This document shows positions 21,268-32,540 of a stretch of DNA of 64,000 bases, piece after piece. The stretch is from Brachionus manjavacas (lineage: Eukaryota; Rotifera; Eurotatoria; Ploima; Brachionidae): the NCBI GenBank assembly GCA_019054805.1, contig JAHQIY010000020.1, forward strand, positions 434,001-498,000, written 5' to 3'. A model generated the notes under the pieces. The model saw only the letters and a list, made by a program, of their open reading frames with translations. It was not told the DNA's origin and made no database searches. Position numbers and translations under genes: made by a program. The first letter of the stretch is position 1, and each line of letters opens with the position of its first letter.

Positions 21268-22446
21268 ATGATAAAAATCTTCGTAGCTGTTTTTTTTTGT
21301 TTGATTTCGCTTAAGGCTGAGCCTCAGCGCCTAAATTTAATCAAGCAAGTTGTTTTCCGCTTGGACAAAGCTCTTTGCTTTTTCGAGCAAGACTATGAGT
21401 CTGTAAATCTTGACGGTCTTTTTGGAATTCGAATTTCCCAAGGAGTATTCATCCAATTAAAGCAAAAAACAAAATCAAACAGGTTCTATCATTCACTAAA
21501 TAAAGTTATTCCTCAAGTTTCTAATCGAATAAACCATTTGGCAAACAAAGTCCATTCAAACTTGATCAGTTTGTCAATTGATTATGTTGATAGCTTCAAT
21601 AGACTAGTCGATAGGCCGTACATCCCACAGAAAAAAATACACTCTGGTCTTCTTGAGGACAGTTCTCTTAAAGTTAACTTTATTAAAAACGCCAGTTTTA
21701 ATGAAAAATTGAGCGATGAGTGCTATTTGGAATTGTTAAATGGACAATATGGTGACTTAATTGATCCACAATGCTTTGATTTCTACACCACAGATGGTTC
21801 CTCTGGATACTCTTTGACTCACCAGTTTTTATTTTTCATGATAGCTGATAACATTGGCCGATTTGATGACATCTCAGTTCAGCTATTAGACTTTTTACTG
21901 GAAGATAAGAATCAAGACAAAAAAATTGCCATGTATCTTGCCAAAGGATATGGCCATGATTTAAGGAGTCTTATTTTTAAGTATTTTTGTACTCGTATAT
22001 ATCACGATGCTGAGAGTATGTATAGAAATTTTAAAAATGCAAACGACTTTAAACAAGATCTTTTTATTGAGCAAAGTGAGTTAAATTAAAAAAATTAAAA
22101 AAATGTTAAATTTTTTTGTCAGTTGTTTTGTGTGGTTCGGTTGGTTTTGAAGAGTTTTTTAGAATTGAATGGCTTCAATTGATTTTTTCTTTTCAGAATA
22201 AAAATGGATGTTTTAAGTAATTTATTTAAATTTTTTAAGTTCCATTTTTTAAGTATTTTTTATTTTAGCCAGCGTGAGAATAGTTTTGATATAAGTTTGA
22301 AAAATGTTGCTCTAGAACAAATTCTAAATGAGGTTAGTTCGAAGCGAGTGAAACGTTATGACAGTTTGATGAAAGATGGATGCTCATCTCACCAGACTGG
22401 CCTTGCTTTGGCTTATTTTTCATTGATGTTTGAATTTTTGGCTTAA
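21268..22446 (+). CDS. UPF0764 / C16orf89-like secreted protein
   Basis: Three exons, 21268-22075, 22123-22216 and 22269-22446, with introns of 47 and 52 nt; 359 residues. The middle exon restores the family segment IVLCGSVGFEEFFRIEWL...NGCF, which aligns with vertebrate C16orf89 (FCGM.GFSDFYKLRWLEAIL...EGCF). N-terminal signal peptide MIKIFVAVFFCLISLKAEP, no later membrane segment, so secreted. Other landmarks: DECYLELLNG, a Ser/Thr-rich SLTHQFLFFMIADNIG helix and the C-terminal RVKRYDSLMKDGCSSHQTGLALAYFS, matching the conserved D-G-C-S-S-H motif. Biochemical role of the family is unknown; in human it is reported mainly from thyroid. The domain is metazoan, which supports an animal source. 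Confidence 0.88.
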
Positions 22447-22664
22447 AACACAACATTAAAAAGTTAAATTAAATTCGGTTCAATTATAATTTTTTTTAAT
22501 TCAAATAATTTGAATAAATTTTTTAAATTTGTCCAAACTTAAAAAAATCACAACTCTTAAGTAATTCTAGTAAATTTTAGAAATATCCTTTAATTAAGAA
22601 ATTAATTTTCTCGAATTTTCAAACAGATGCTTGAAAAGGAGATTAGCGCCTCCCCATTATCCAC

Positions 22665-23053
22665 TAGTGTTGGCAATCGACTCCAATCGATTGACAAATT
22701 TAATAAATAGACTAATTATTTTTAGTCAACTATTAAAACGATTTAAACATCGATTGATTTTTTCTAGTTGACTATAAAGTTTCTAATATATCTCGAAATG
22801 AAAAATTAATGTAATTAATTAGCAATAAATTTTTTTTTTTAAATAAAAATTTGATTTAAAATTTCAAATTTAAAGCAAAAATTACAATTTAACAATTTAT
22901 TTCAAAAAATTTTTTATTCGTAATATAAAAAAAGATAAAAATTTTAAAAATTAAAAATTTGAAACGATTTAAAATATCGAGTCGATTTAATATTCGACTA
23001 AAAATAATAAGTCGGTTTTTGAATCGATTATTGATAATCGATTGCCAACATTA
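22665..23053. mobile_element. hAT-type MITE with 8-bp target-site duplication
   Basis: Left end TAGTGTTGGCAATCGA (from 22665) is mirrored by the right end, which reads TAATGTTGGCAATCGA on the other strand and ends at 23053. The 8-bp repeat TTATCCAC flanks it at 22657-22664 and 23054-23061. Arms stay similar for about 70 bp and share a TTATTTTTAGTC block. The 389-bp unit is non-coding and rich in ATCGAT words. TSD length and the AGTGTTGGCAA terminus fit hAT. It belongs to a different family from the MITE at 16.0 kb. Confidence 0.87.
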
Positions 23054-23061
23054 TTATCCAC

Positions 23062-23647
23062 TAGAATAGAAAAATTAAAATTATTATTAATATTGAAATA
23101 TTATTAAATCTTTTCATTAAAATTTTTTTAATTTTAATCTAAAAAAAAGATTTTAAAAATTTTTCAAGATAAAGAATAAATAAAAATTACCATTTTCTAG
23201 TAAAAAATTACCCTAAATTATATGTATGTATTTTTGTATTTTGTATTTTTTTTTTAAAAGTTCCGACTTCATTATATTGAAATTAATTTACATATACTTA
23301 TTTTAATTTAGATTTTTTAAAATTTTTTGTTAAATTGTTCTCAATAATTAAAGATATTTACGAAGTTATTTTGTAAGCTTACGTAAATTTACACATAAAT
23401 GTAAATTAGAAAAATTAAAAAGTGAAAATTTAAAATTATCACTAAATCATTATAATTATTGATTGTGAATTTTACCAAAATTTAATTTTTTAAAAATTTT
23501 GAATTCTTAATTTTTTTCTATTTTTTAGTACTATAAATTTTCATTATTTATCTTTAATTTTAAGACAAAATTAAATGCACTCTATTTTTTTTTTACTAAT
23601 TTTTTAAATAAAGCCATTTAATTTAAATTTTTTTATTTAACAAAAAA
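23062..23647. other. Intergenic, promoter side of TEX10
   Basis: AT-rich; no element or gene recognised. Contains the presumed 5' UTR of the downstream gene. Confidence 0.3.
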
Positions 23648-26600
23648 ATGGGTAAAAATAAGCAACCGAATGTGGTTTTGTCAAAAAAGCCGGACTTTCA
23701 AAAAGTAAAATTTAAAGTTGGCAAAAAGCTTCCGAAAAACCTGAACGAAACTCGTGCCACATTCAAAGCCAAAACTTTGATAATCAAGCAGCAATTTCAA
23801 GAAAAAGAAGGTCCTGTATCCCACCGCAATCTAACATGGAAAGAATTGCTTGCTCACTTAGGACACTTGAATCAATCCGTCAAGCTTGACGCACTCAATA
23901 GCCTTAGGGAAATGATCGTTCAAAACGAAGACTTGATTCGCCTTGAATTTTCGACTCTCCTGGAAAACGTTTGTCCTTTATTTACTGACCGTGAATACAA
24001 AGTCAGAGAAAATTCCATTAATCTCTTCAAGACTCTAATTCTTTTACCAATTTTCACCAATTCTCAAATGCTTAAACCTTTCTACAACCTAATCACTGTT
24101 TACTTATCATGCGCTATGACGCATATATCAGACAACATAAAGTATAGCTCGCTTAAAATTTTGGACATTCTGTGCGAAAATTTGCCAGAATTGGTCAAAT
24201 TAAGCGCTTACACAATATTCGACAATTTTGTCGAGCAAATATCCAAAGCCAGTGTTAACAATGACTCCAAGCGAGTCTTAAAAAATGACCCGTTGAAATT
24301 TTCCTCCACCCAGTCATGGCGCTACAATGTTCTCACTAGGCTACACAAATTTCTCTCCATTATTTCCAAAGACTACAAAAAGCCCCAGAGCGAAGCAAAT
24401 AGCATAGTTTTGCGCACTAACGCCTGGATACTCAATCAAGACCGTTGCGAAACAAGACCACTTCCACTACACATCTGCAAAAAAATAACTAACAAAAAAA
24501 ATGTCATGGATTTGGATGAATTTTACAAACATTATTTGAAAATAGTGGCACCGTTGTTAATTGACTGTTGGGTCGAAGCTAAACCAGATAAAAGTAGAAT
24601 ATTTTTTTTAATAAATTTTTTTCTGATTTTTTAAAAACTAGACTATATTGAGTCAAATGAATCATTGTCTATAATGTATTTGGTAATGAGCATTTTAAAT
24701 TTAATGATGGACAATTTAAGCTTGACCATAGAAAACTTGAGTCAATTTATTAAAGTAAAAATTGAATCTTATGAAATTAAATTCTAATTTTCAATTTAAA
24801 AGGTTCCTAAAGCTACTACGGTCTCCAAGTATGTTCAGAATTTATTTTTGGCCGAGTTTCCGTTCATTCTCGCGGAGAATTTCGATCTCGAAAATGAACT
24901 AAATAAAAAATTAATAAATGACCAAGTAAAAATTATTTATTTAGCTGATTTAAGCTAAATATTTTATCAAGATTTCGGTAGCAAGTCTAAATTTGTTGAT
25001 TAGTAAATTTAGTTCGAGTTCTCTACTTGTTATTGACGAGGAAAAATGTGTGGACATGTTAAGCTATTGCTTGAAGTCATTGGAATCCACTAGGCCAAAC
25101 AAAACAAATGAGCTGCAAATATTGCTAAAGATATGTCATAAAATTTTTTCTAACTTTAAAGATACAAGTAATGAAATTAATCTAAATTATTAAAAACAAA
25201 ATTTTATTCTTAAAAATTAGACATTTTGAAGCCTTTTTTGAACTGTTTGCTAAAAATGCTCGAGTCTGATGAAAAATCGTGGTCTAACAAATTTTCCATC
25301 TACGAATTTCTCAGTCAAGAATTCATGCAAAATCAAAATATAGTCACGTAACTAATTTTAAAAAGAAAATTTTAAATTTAATTAAACCTTTTTTTTTCAG
25401 ATTAAACAATTCTTTGACAATTTTTTTTAAACACCTATTAAAATTTCTATTGCTCAATTTGAAGGACAAAAAGTTCGACAATGTCGAAACGCTAGTGGAC
25501 TGGATCCGAAATCTTTTGATCCGGAAACCAAAAAGCCAAGACATTGTTTTAAAACTGGTCGAAAACGAGTACATAAATATTTTAAATTTAAGTGATTTTA
25601 AAAATAAAGACTTAAATCCAAATATGCACAAAAAAATAATTGAACTGGTGAATTGGCTGCCACGGATCAATCGTTATTTGTTTACCAAACTAGCATTTCT
25701 AATCCTTGGCAATAACCTAACTATTTTTAACATAAACCAATTGCTTTTCATTCTTAAGAATAAGTAAATTTTAAACTTTTTTTTAATTTAATTTATTAAA
25801 TTTAAACAGAATGGAATCTGAGTCTTGTGACCAAAGCGATTATCTGATGTTTCTGCTTCACTTGTTCAATGGTCATTCAAGTTTTGAACTAATGCATGAC
25901 ACCAGATCTAACACCAAAGATGAATTTTTTATTTTTCAAAATGAGGATAAATTTAAAGCTCATGTTGAATTGTGTCAAGTATAAAAAATTTTTTGAATTG
26001 TTTAAAAAAATTGTAAATTTTTATTAATTTAAAAAAAAAAAAAAAGGAATTGGAATTGTTTATATCAAGTCACAAAAACAGTGATTTAATAATTAATATT
26101 CTTTTATCGAGTTCGGTCCCAATTTTGAACAAAATAGAAAAAGGTGTCTACACCACGACTCTTTTTGGAAGTTTATGTCTAATATCTCAAATTAATAACA
26201 TGTCAAGTTTGTCACAGACCTACGACAATATAGTAATTGTATGGCTGGGAAACTCGTTCTACTGGATTGCAACCAAATATTTTGAGCTAAGAAGCAACTC
26301 GAATGACATCAACGAGTGTCATTTGTCATGTGCTGATAAATTGTTTAAAAAAGCTGTTGAAATAATATCCAAAAGCGAAAAAATTATCAATGATTGCACG
26401 GTTCAGATAGCAAATATGCTAAATTTATGTATTTTTTACTAAAATATTAATTATTTAAAACTTATTTTTTAAATCTAGCTAATGATTTGAACAATGTCAA
26501 AAACGTATTTTTGATAATTAATTTTCTTATCAAAAACTTTTCGACTAAATTGGCACCCTCTGTTTTATTGTTCGAAAATATTTTCAATGTGTTCCAGGTG

Positions 26601-26723
26601 AGTTAGGAGGGTTGTTGATTTTTTTTAAATTTTTAAATTTTTACTTTTTAGAAATTAAACGAAACCGATTTTATTTGGTGGCACGAGTACACTCATTTGA
26701 TTAAAACTCTTAAAAAAGAATAA
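23648..26723 (+). CDS. TEX10: TEX10 / Ipi1 ribosome-biogenesis protein (Rix1 complex)
   Basis: Ten exons: 23648-24593, 24642-24754, 24803-24925, 24972-25167, 25221-25347, 25401-25763, 25810-25978, 26047-26428, 26479-26597, 26652-26723. All junctions are GT-AG and in frame, giving 869 residues (human about 929). TEX10 is the animal counterpart of yeast Ipi1, a nuclear/nucleolar HEAT-like scaffold acting with PELP1, WDR18, SENP3 and LAS1L in 60S subunit maturation (ITS2 processing). Landmarks: basic N-terminus with KFKVGKKLPKNLNETRATFKAK, the HEAT-like DALNSLREM and FTDREYKVRENSINLF, the family block HISDNIKYSSLKILDILCENLPEL, and SSTQSWRYNVLTRLHKFLSII. The C-terminal half is alpha-helical and poorly conserved. 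Short introns of 46-68 nt break the gene; the N-terminal exon is by far the largest. Confidence 0.92.
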
Positions 26724-29030
26724 ACTATATAACAAAAAAGGACTATCCCATTTAAATAATCTCTGTGTATAATTCCTTTATTATTTTAATCAATTATTAT
26801 TTTGAAAAAAAAATCTATAAAAATTAAGCTGAAAGAACTGAAAATAAAAAAATTTTAGATTAATGGAATTTTCTTTCAAAATTAATGAAATAAAGTTCAA
26901 TTTATTTTTCAAATAAAATAAAATTTAAATGATTAAAATCCTTTTTAAAATTATAAAAAAAACGTTTATGTTTGAAAGAATATGTGACCGGCGACTAAAA
27001 CGGTAAAAACAAATTTTTCATTTAGACTAATCGTGATTTTTTTTCAAATACTGCTTAATTTATTTTAAAATCAAAATTTTAAAAACTTTATTCTAAATCC
27101 ATCTTGCAAAAGATTTACGATAGTAATCATTTCACCATTTTTATTCATATTTAAAACTAAAACAAAATAAAATAAAATTTGAGATTCGAAATAAAGAAGA
27201 TTTAAAATGATCTTTAAATTTTGCCATTTACTTCAATAAAAGAAAATTATTAATTAAAATAGGAAGCTTTAATGGAAATTTTGAATTTCTTTAGAAAACT
27301 CAATTTTTGTTCTATTGAGAAAAACAATAGAAATGATTTTATCACGCTTTTAGGAAACTTAAAAATTTTAATTCATAATAATAATCTATTAAATATATTA
27401 ATCAATTAATAAATTCTGAAAACAAGTGTTAATTATTAGAATTTTAATTTTTTTTTATTTATTATATTATAATAAAAATAAAAAAATAATGAAGACAATA
27501 TTTTCATTCAAAGAATTTTTTAATGTAGTTGAATAAATTTAATATAGGATAAGAAATAAAAATTCTGTTTTTTTTATCGAAGTTATTTGATAATAAAAAT
27601 AATTAATTAAATAATATTTAATCAAAAAAAAAAACGAAAAGTCATTAAAAAACAAATTAGGTGTTTAATACCTTTCTGTAAATTTTTTTTATTTTTGAAA
27701 ATATAAATTACTCCAAAGAATCAAACTCCTTTGTTCATTTTATTTTTTATTAATGAAGCTTTATTAAATAATGTTAGAAAAAAGTATAAATTTAATTAAG
27801 AGCTGTTGAGAACACTAAGAGTGGATTTTGTAATAAATAGATAATTTAAAAAAATTCTCGGATTTTTTTACTCTAAAATTTAAAAAGAATAAAACTGACC
27901 ACAGACAAAATAATCATTTTTTTTTAATTTGAAATCAAAATAATATAAAGCTTTAAATAATATCTTATTTAGCTATAAATATTCTAGATACGAGCAATTT
28001 ATTATGAGGCTACCTGCTTTTTAATCAAAGTTAAAATTAAAATCAAAAACAATCTTGAACATGAACATTTATTTATAAAAAACTTTTTTACAGCTTTTTC
28101 TTTCTGTAATCTTAGCTCTTATTTTTTCAGTACTTTTCTATGTGTTATGTGCAAGGAGCTACCATAGGTGACCTCCTAGTAGGTCACCTCCGCAAGCAAG
28201 TCTTGTTGTAGCTTATATATATTATTATTAAAAGAAATCAATTGTTAAATTTCAATAATTTCGAAATTGGGTCTTTTTTTGCATTTTTTTCTGGATAACT
28301 TTTGACCAATTTAACTCCAAAACTCTTAAAATATATCATTCGAAAGAGAAAATAATTTGAATGAGTTGGTTTGATTTAGAAAATAAGATTTTTTTTTAAC
28401 ATTAGCACAAACTTTTTAAAATAGGAGGATGTACATCGAAGGCTGCCAAAGTCAAAGAAAGAATCCAAAAATATAACAAAATATGTTCAAATGCATAAGT
28501 CATATTGATTAATAAGTCGAAAAAATTTCAAGCTTCTCCAATGTTCCATTAAAAGCATTTATTTTTTAACTTTAATTTTTTGCAAAAAATTGTTGTCCAC
28601 CCGTTAGTTGAGTGATATTTGCTGATCTAAACTGGATAAGTATTTGATTAGTTACTAATGATAAGAAAAAATACAAAGATTTAATTAATATATTAGCTGA
28701 TCTTTAATATTGATTATTTATCTATCATCAGAAAATTTCAGCCATGATGAGAATTTTAATTCAAGTCTTAAAAGGTTTTCAACAAATTCAAAAAATAACA
28801 AAAATTTCAAACAATTTGTTAAAATAAAACTCAAATTTTAACATATTGATTAAATTTCATTCAAACTTGAATATTACACTTAAATTTTCAATTTAAATTT
28901 TTCAATTTTTGAATGTGCATTTAATTTAATTCTGTTTATTTCCCATATTTGTTTCAATACTAACAATATTTTTTTATGATGAAAATAAAAACATAATCGT
29001 CAGTAAAGAATAGTAAATAGCTTTTTTTTT
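26724..29030. other. Intergenic spacer with one retroelement-like 3' hairpin
   Basis: Mostly featureless AT-rich DNA. 28166-28189 is a 9-bp stem AGGTGACCT / AGGTCACCT with a 6-nt loop, followed at 28205-28225 by an ATATTATTATTA tail; this stem-plus-tail layout matches the LINE 3' ends found elsewhere in the window (plus orientation), but no ORF precedes it. Confidence 0.45.
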
Positions 29031-29045
29031 AGAATGAACACTTCA

Positions 29046-29105
29046 AATATCGTTGATAAATTTGACAAAAAGTAGTTGACTAATAACTACAACTTGAGGA
29101 ACTAT
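29046..29105 (-). pseudogene. Tiny reverse-transcriptase fragment
   Basis: Minus-strand translation gives VPQVVVISQLLFVKFINDI, which aligns with the RT motif VPQGSVLGPLLFLIFINDI. Only about 60 bases remain. Flanked above by an open minus-strand frame (29150-29290) of uncertain origin. Confidence 0.6.
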
Positions 29106-29149
29106 TGATTTTCTTTTTTCTAATAAAGCATACTAACGGACTGTTATCT

Positions 29150-29330
29150 TAGAGGACCAGGAAGTTCTCGATTATCAGTCTCATCTAGTATTTCATTTTC
29201 TATACCTGGTTCGTGAGTTTCATTTTCATTTAATAATGTATCATTTGGTTGATGAGGTTTAAAATATTTTACCTTCTCCAAGATATCTAAAATAAAGAAT
29301 ATTAACTCTGCCAAATTATCGAAACTAAAA
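29150..29330 (-). other. Possible minus-strand coding remnant of unknown identity
   Basis: Open minus-strand frame of about 55 residues, including DILEKVKYFKPHQPN and an acidic NENETHEPGIENEILDE tract, then a stop. No ATG and no family recognised. It may be a retroelement remnant, given the RT fragment just below, or an unplaced exon. Weak. Confidence 0.2.
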
Positions 29331-29631
29331 ATGCTTTCGCTTCAGTTCTTTGAGACCTTCAAGAAAAAAATATTCGAAAAGAAAATAAATTTTAAATTTT
29401 AAAAACTGATTGTCCCATTTTCTTTAATGAGCCTAACAAAAATAGGAAAGAAAATTGTTTTCGTTTGTTTTAGATTAAATGAGCAATTGGACGGAATCTA
29501 GGCTAATACCCAGATTTCAAATTATGATAATTTGCAATTAGCAATTCAAAAGTAAATTTCAACATTTATTTTTAGATTAATTTTAATTTTCGTATTCATT
29601 TTGTAATCAAGACTTTTATTGTCTATCTAGA

Positions 29632-31560
29632 ATGCAATCTCTGAACGAAATGTTCACAAATAGTGCACAAAGCAGCGAGCAGCAGCCATCTGCACGCTTG
29701 AGCCAGAGCCAGCATCTGATGCTTACGTCCAACCAGCACACGTTCAACTCGATGAACACAGCCAATTCAAGTCACATTATATCCGAGATCAACCATGTGA
29801 AGCAGCTGGCCACGGACATAGGCAACCTGTTCTTGAACACAGACTACGCCGACGTCAAACTAATAGTTGACGGCGTCGAGTTCAACGCGCACAAAATAGT
29901 CCTGGCAGCGCGCTCCCAGTATTTCCGCGCTCTGCTCTTCTCGAGCGGTATGAGTGAAACAAACAGCAACTGCATTCATATCAAAGAGGCAAAGGCCAGT
30001 GCGTTTCGTCTTCTACTCCAGTACATCTACAAGGGAAAAGTAAACCTGAAAAACGAAAAGGAAGAGCTTCTAATCGACCTGCTGAGTCTAGTCCATCAGT
30101 ACGGATTTATAGATCTACAAAAATCGGTTTCGGACTATCTAGAGTCGATTTTGGATGTGAAAAATGTGTGCTCGATTTACGAAATAGCCTCGCTTTATCA
30201 GCTGGGCTCTCTGGGCCAACACTGTCTTCGATTCATCGACAAAAACTGCCTCGAGCTGATCAGACAAAACTCTTTGCTGCACTTGTCCAGCGACAGTTTG
30301 TCGAGTGTGATCGAACGGGACTCGTTTTGTGCGCCCGAACTCGACATATTCAACCTGGTGAGAGAGTGGCACGAGTTGAACAAATGCGGCGAGGCCAAGC
30401 ATCAGCTCATAAGCAAAATCCGGCTGCCATTGATGCAACTCGACGAGCTGTTGAACCAGGTGCGCTTGTCCAAGCTGATCGACTCGGACGTCATACTGGA
30501 CGCCATCAAGCTAAAGCACGAGTCGAACGAGACCGTGCTCAACTACCGGGGCGTCCTGTATCCGGACGAAAATGTGGCCACGTGCAAATACCAGGCCGCA
30601 GTGCTCAAGGGCGAGTTCAAATCGGCGCTGCTCGACGGCGACGTCCTCAACTACGACTTCGACCGCGGCTTCACCTACCACCCCATCGACGACTCCATGT
30701 CCAACGCCTCCGCCACACACAACTGCATCGTGGTCAAGCTCGGCAACTCGACCATACTGAACCACGTGCGCCTCCTCCTGTGGGACAAGGACACCCGCTC
30801 CTACTCCTACTACATCGAAGTGTCCATGAACGAAAAAGACTGGCTGCGCGTCGTCGACTACTCGGACTATTTGTGCCGCTCGTGGCAAAACTTGTTCTTC
30901 AAGCCGGTGGTGGCCAGGTATGTGCGAGTGGTCGGCGTGAGAAACACGGCCAATCGAATATTCCACCTGGTCTCCATGGAGATTCGATACACTACGCAAA
31001 AGTACGACATTTTGAACGAGCTGATAGTGCCGCATCACAACGTGGCCACCATAAGCCAGTCGGCGTTTGTGCTCGAGGGCGTTAGCCGAAGCAAGAACGC
31101 GCTAATCAACGGCGACTACAAGAACTACGACTGGGACACGGGCTACACGTGCCACCAGCTCGGCAGCGGCTGCATACTGGTGCAGCTGGCGCAGCCGTTT
31201 GTAATCGGCTCGATGCGCCTGCTGCTGTGGGACTGCGACAAGCGCTCGTACAGCTACTGCATAGAGACGTCGCTGGACCAGTGCAATTGGAGCATGGTGG
31301 CCGACAAGCGCAACGAGGCGTGCCGCTCATGGCAAATTATTGTCTTTCCTCAGCGGCCCGTTTCTTTTGTGCGCATCACTGGCACTCACAACACGGCCAA
31401 TGAAGTGTTCCATTGTGTCCACTTCGAGAGTCCCTGCGATCCAGAAATACTCAATAGGTACTTGGAAAATCATGCCCAATTGGCAAGTCAATATTCCAAT
31501 ATTTGTCCGCTGAATATCAACAATCAGGATAGTGATCAAATCGTGCACAATGTTAACTGA
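29632..31560 (+). CDS. BTBD9: BTB/POZ domain-containing protein 9
   Basis: Intronless frame of 642 residues. BTBD9 is a cytoplasmic/synaptic BTB-BACK protein thought to act as a Cullin-3 adaptor; in animals it affects sleep, dopamine and iron handling. Domains in order: BTB about 60-180 (ADVKLIVDGVEFNAHKIVLA, FRALLFSSGM), BACK about 185-285 (CSIYEIASLYQLGSL, FCAPELDIFNLVREW), then two F5/8 type C (discoidin) domains, about 310-450 (VLYPDENVATCKYQAAVL, GDVLNYDFDRGFTYHP) and about 465-610 (NGDYKNYDWDTGYTCHQLG, RLLLWDCDKRSYSYCIE). This is the full family layout. The gene is far more GC-rich than its surroundings, especially 30500-31400, which creates many spurious open frames on both strands. 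Absence of introns contrasts with TRAPPC13 and TEX10 and would fit a retrocopy that took over, or intron loss. Confidence 0.96.
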   Translation: MQSLNEMFTNSAQSSEQQPSARLSQSQHLMLTSNQHTFNSMNTANSSHIISEINHVKQLATDIGNLFLNTDYADVKLIVDGVEFNAHKIVLAARSQYFRALLFSSGMSETNSNCIHIKEAKASAFRLLLQYIYKGKVNLKNEKEELLIDLLSLVHQYGFIDLQKSVSDYLESILDVKNVCSIYEIASLYQLGSLGQHCLRFIDKNCLELIRQNSLLHLSSDSLSSVIERDSFCAPELDIFNLVREWHELNKCGEAKHQLISKIRLPLMQLDELLNQVRLSKLIDSDVILDAIKLKHESNETVLNYRGVLYPDENVATCKYQAAVLKGEFKSALLDGDVLNYDFDRGFTYHPIDDSMSNASATHNCIVVKLGNSTILNHVRLLLWDKDTRSYSYYIEVSMNEKDWLRVVDYSDYLCRSWQNLFFKPVVARYVRVVGVRNTANRIFHLVSMEIRYTTQKYDILNELIVPHHNVATISQSAFVLEGVSRSKNALINGDYKNYDWDTGYTCHQLGSGCILVQLAQPFVIGSMRLLLWDCDKRSYSYCIETSLDQCNWSMVADKRNEACRSWQIIVFPQRPVSFVRITGTHNTANEVFHCVHFESPCDPEILNRYLENHAQLASQYSNICPLNINNQDSDQIVHNVN

Positions 31561-31924
31561 AGCGAGACTGGCCAGAAAATTTTTTTTTATTTTTACTTTT
31601 TTTTTTTTGAGTAAATTTGTACAATTGAAAGGTGATAAAGAAAGATAAAATTTATTTTTGTTTCTTTTTTTTTTTTGGATTTTTTTTTCGATATTTTTTT
31701 TCGTGAACAAGCAATTAAATTAATAAAATTAATTTTCGATTTTTTTTCTTACCTTTTTATCTATTCTAGCATGTCACTATAGTTGGATTTAGTAACATGG
31801 TCTTGTGTGTCCGACACTGGTTTTCATTTTGACCAAAAATTTTACATAACTCTGTAAAATTGTTAATTATGATTGGAAAAGTTTTTTTTTGAAGGATTTT
31901 TATGTGAATACACATTTTTTTATT

Positions 31925-31990
31925 TTTATTTATTTGTATATCTGTATCGAGCTATTGCTCCTTTAGATAAAAAAAAAGAGTTAAATAAAT
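31925..31990 (-). repeat. LINE 3' terminus (truncated copy)
   Basis: TTTATTTATTTGTATATCTG followed by TATCGAGCTATTGCTCCTTTAGAT: minus-strand 3' end of a non-LTR element with the GAGC...GCTC hairpin and an (AAAT)n tail. No coding part remains. Confidence 0.75.
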
Positions 31991-32199
31991 TAAAGAGAAA
32001 GTAAAAAAAAGGTATGTTTTAATAAAAAGACAAAAAAAATGTTTATATTAAATTAAATTTAAAATGCTTCTTTTTTTTAATTTAGATAATTATTATTTGT
32101 TTTCATGCTGTTAAATTTTTTTTCTAAATATCGTCCAACTCAACTCATAGAATAAAGTTATTGTATTGCCTATTTACAGTGATGATTTGATGGTATACG

Positions 32200-32540
32200 C
32201 TAATTATTTATTTATTTATTTATTTGTATATCTGTATCGAGCTAAGGCTCCTTCAGATTAAAAAAATAAAAAAAAAAAAAACCAAAATAAAATAAAGTTT
32301 AAAAAAATAAAAAAAAAAAATTTATATAAAAAAAAAATAAAATAAGTTAAAAAAGAAGAAAATTAAAATTAGATATATTGATATAGAGAATAACAGGATA
32401 CATATTTTTAAATGTCTGATTTTTCAGGGAAAAAGGAAGAAATAGTAAGGTAGCAATTACACAATGGAGTTGGGTATTCAATATATCTCGATTCGAAACC
32501 TTCTTTGTATTCCTCCACAACTTTTAAGCAAAACTTTGAC
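32200..32540 (-). pseudogene. LINE 3' end with conserved RT C-terminus
   Basis: The (ATTT)n tail and hairpin (TATCGAGCTAAGGCTCC) lie at 32205-32255. 32420-32520 on the minus strand translates to EEYKEGFESRYIEYPTPLC and then NCYLTISSFFPEKSDI before a stop. This is the C-terminal peptide seen in at least five other copies in the window. Everything 5' of it has been lost or decayed. Confidence 0.8.

Noticed and set aside
22656..23064. A 12-bp target-site duplication (ATTATCCACTAG) around the 22.7-kb MITE
   Set aside because: Shifting the element ends to TAGTGTTGG / CCAACATTA gives an exact 8-bp duplication and better mirrored termini; the extra matching bases are coincidence plus TIR bases.
30139..31403. 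Several long open frames on both strands within BTBD9
   Set aside because: They are overlaps caused by high GC; the translations are low-complexity (Arg/Ala/Cys rich) and lack domains, while the BTBD9 frame is full length.
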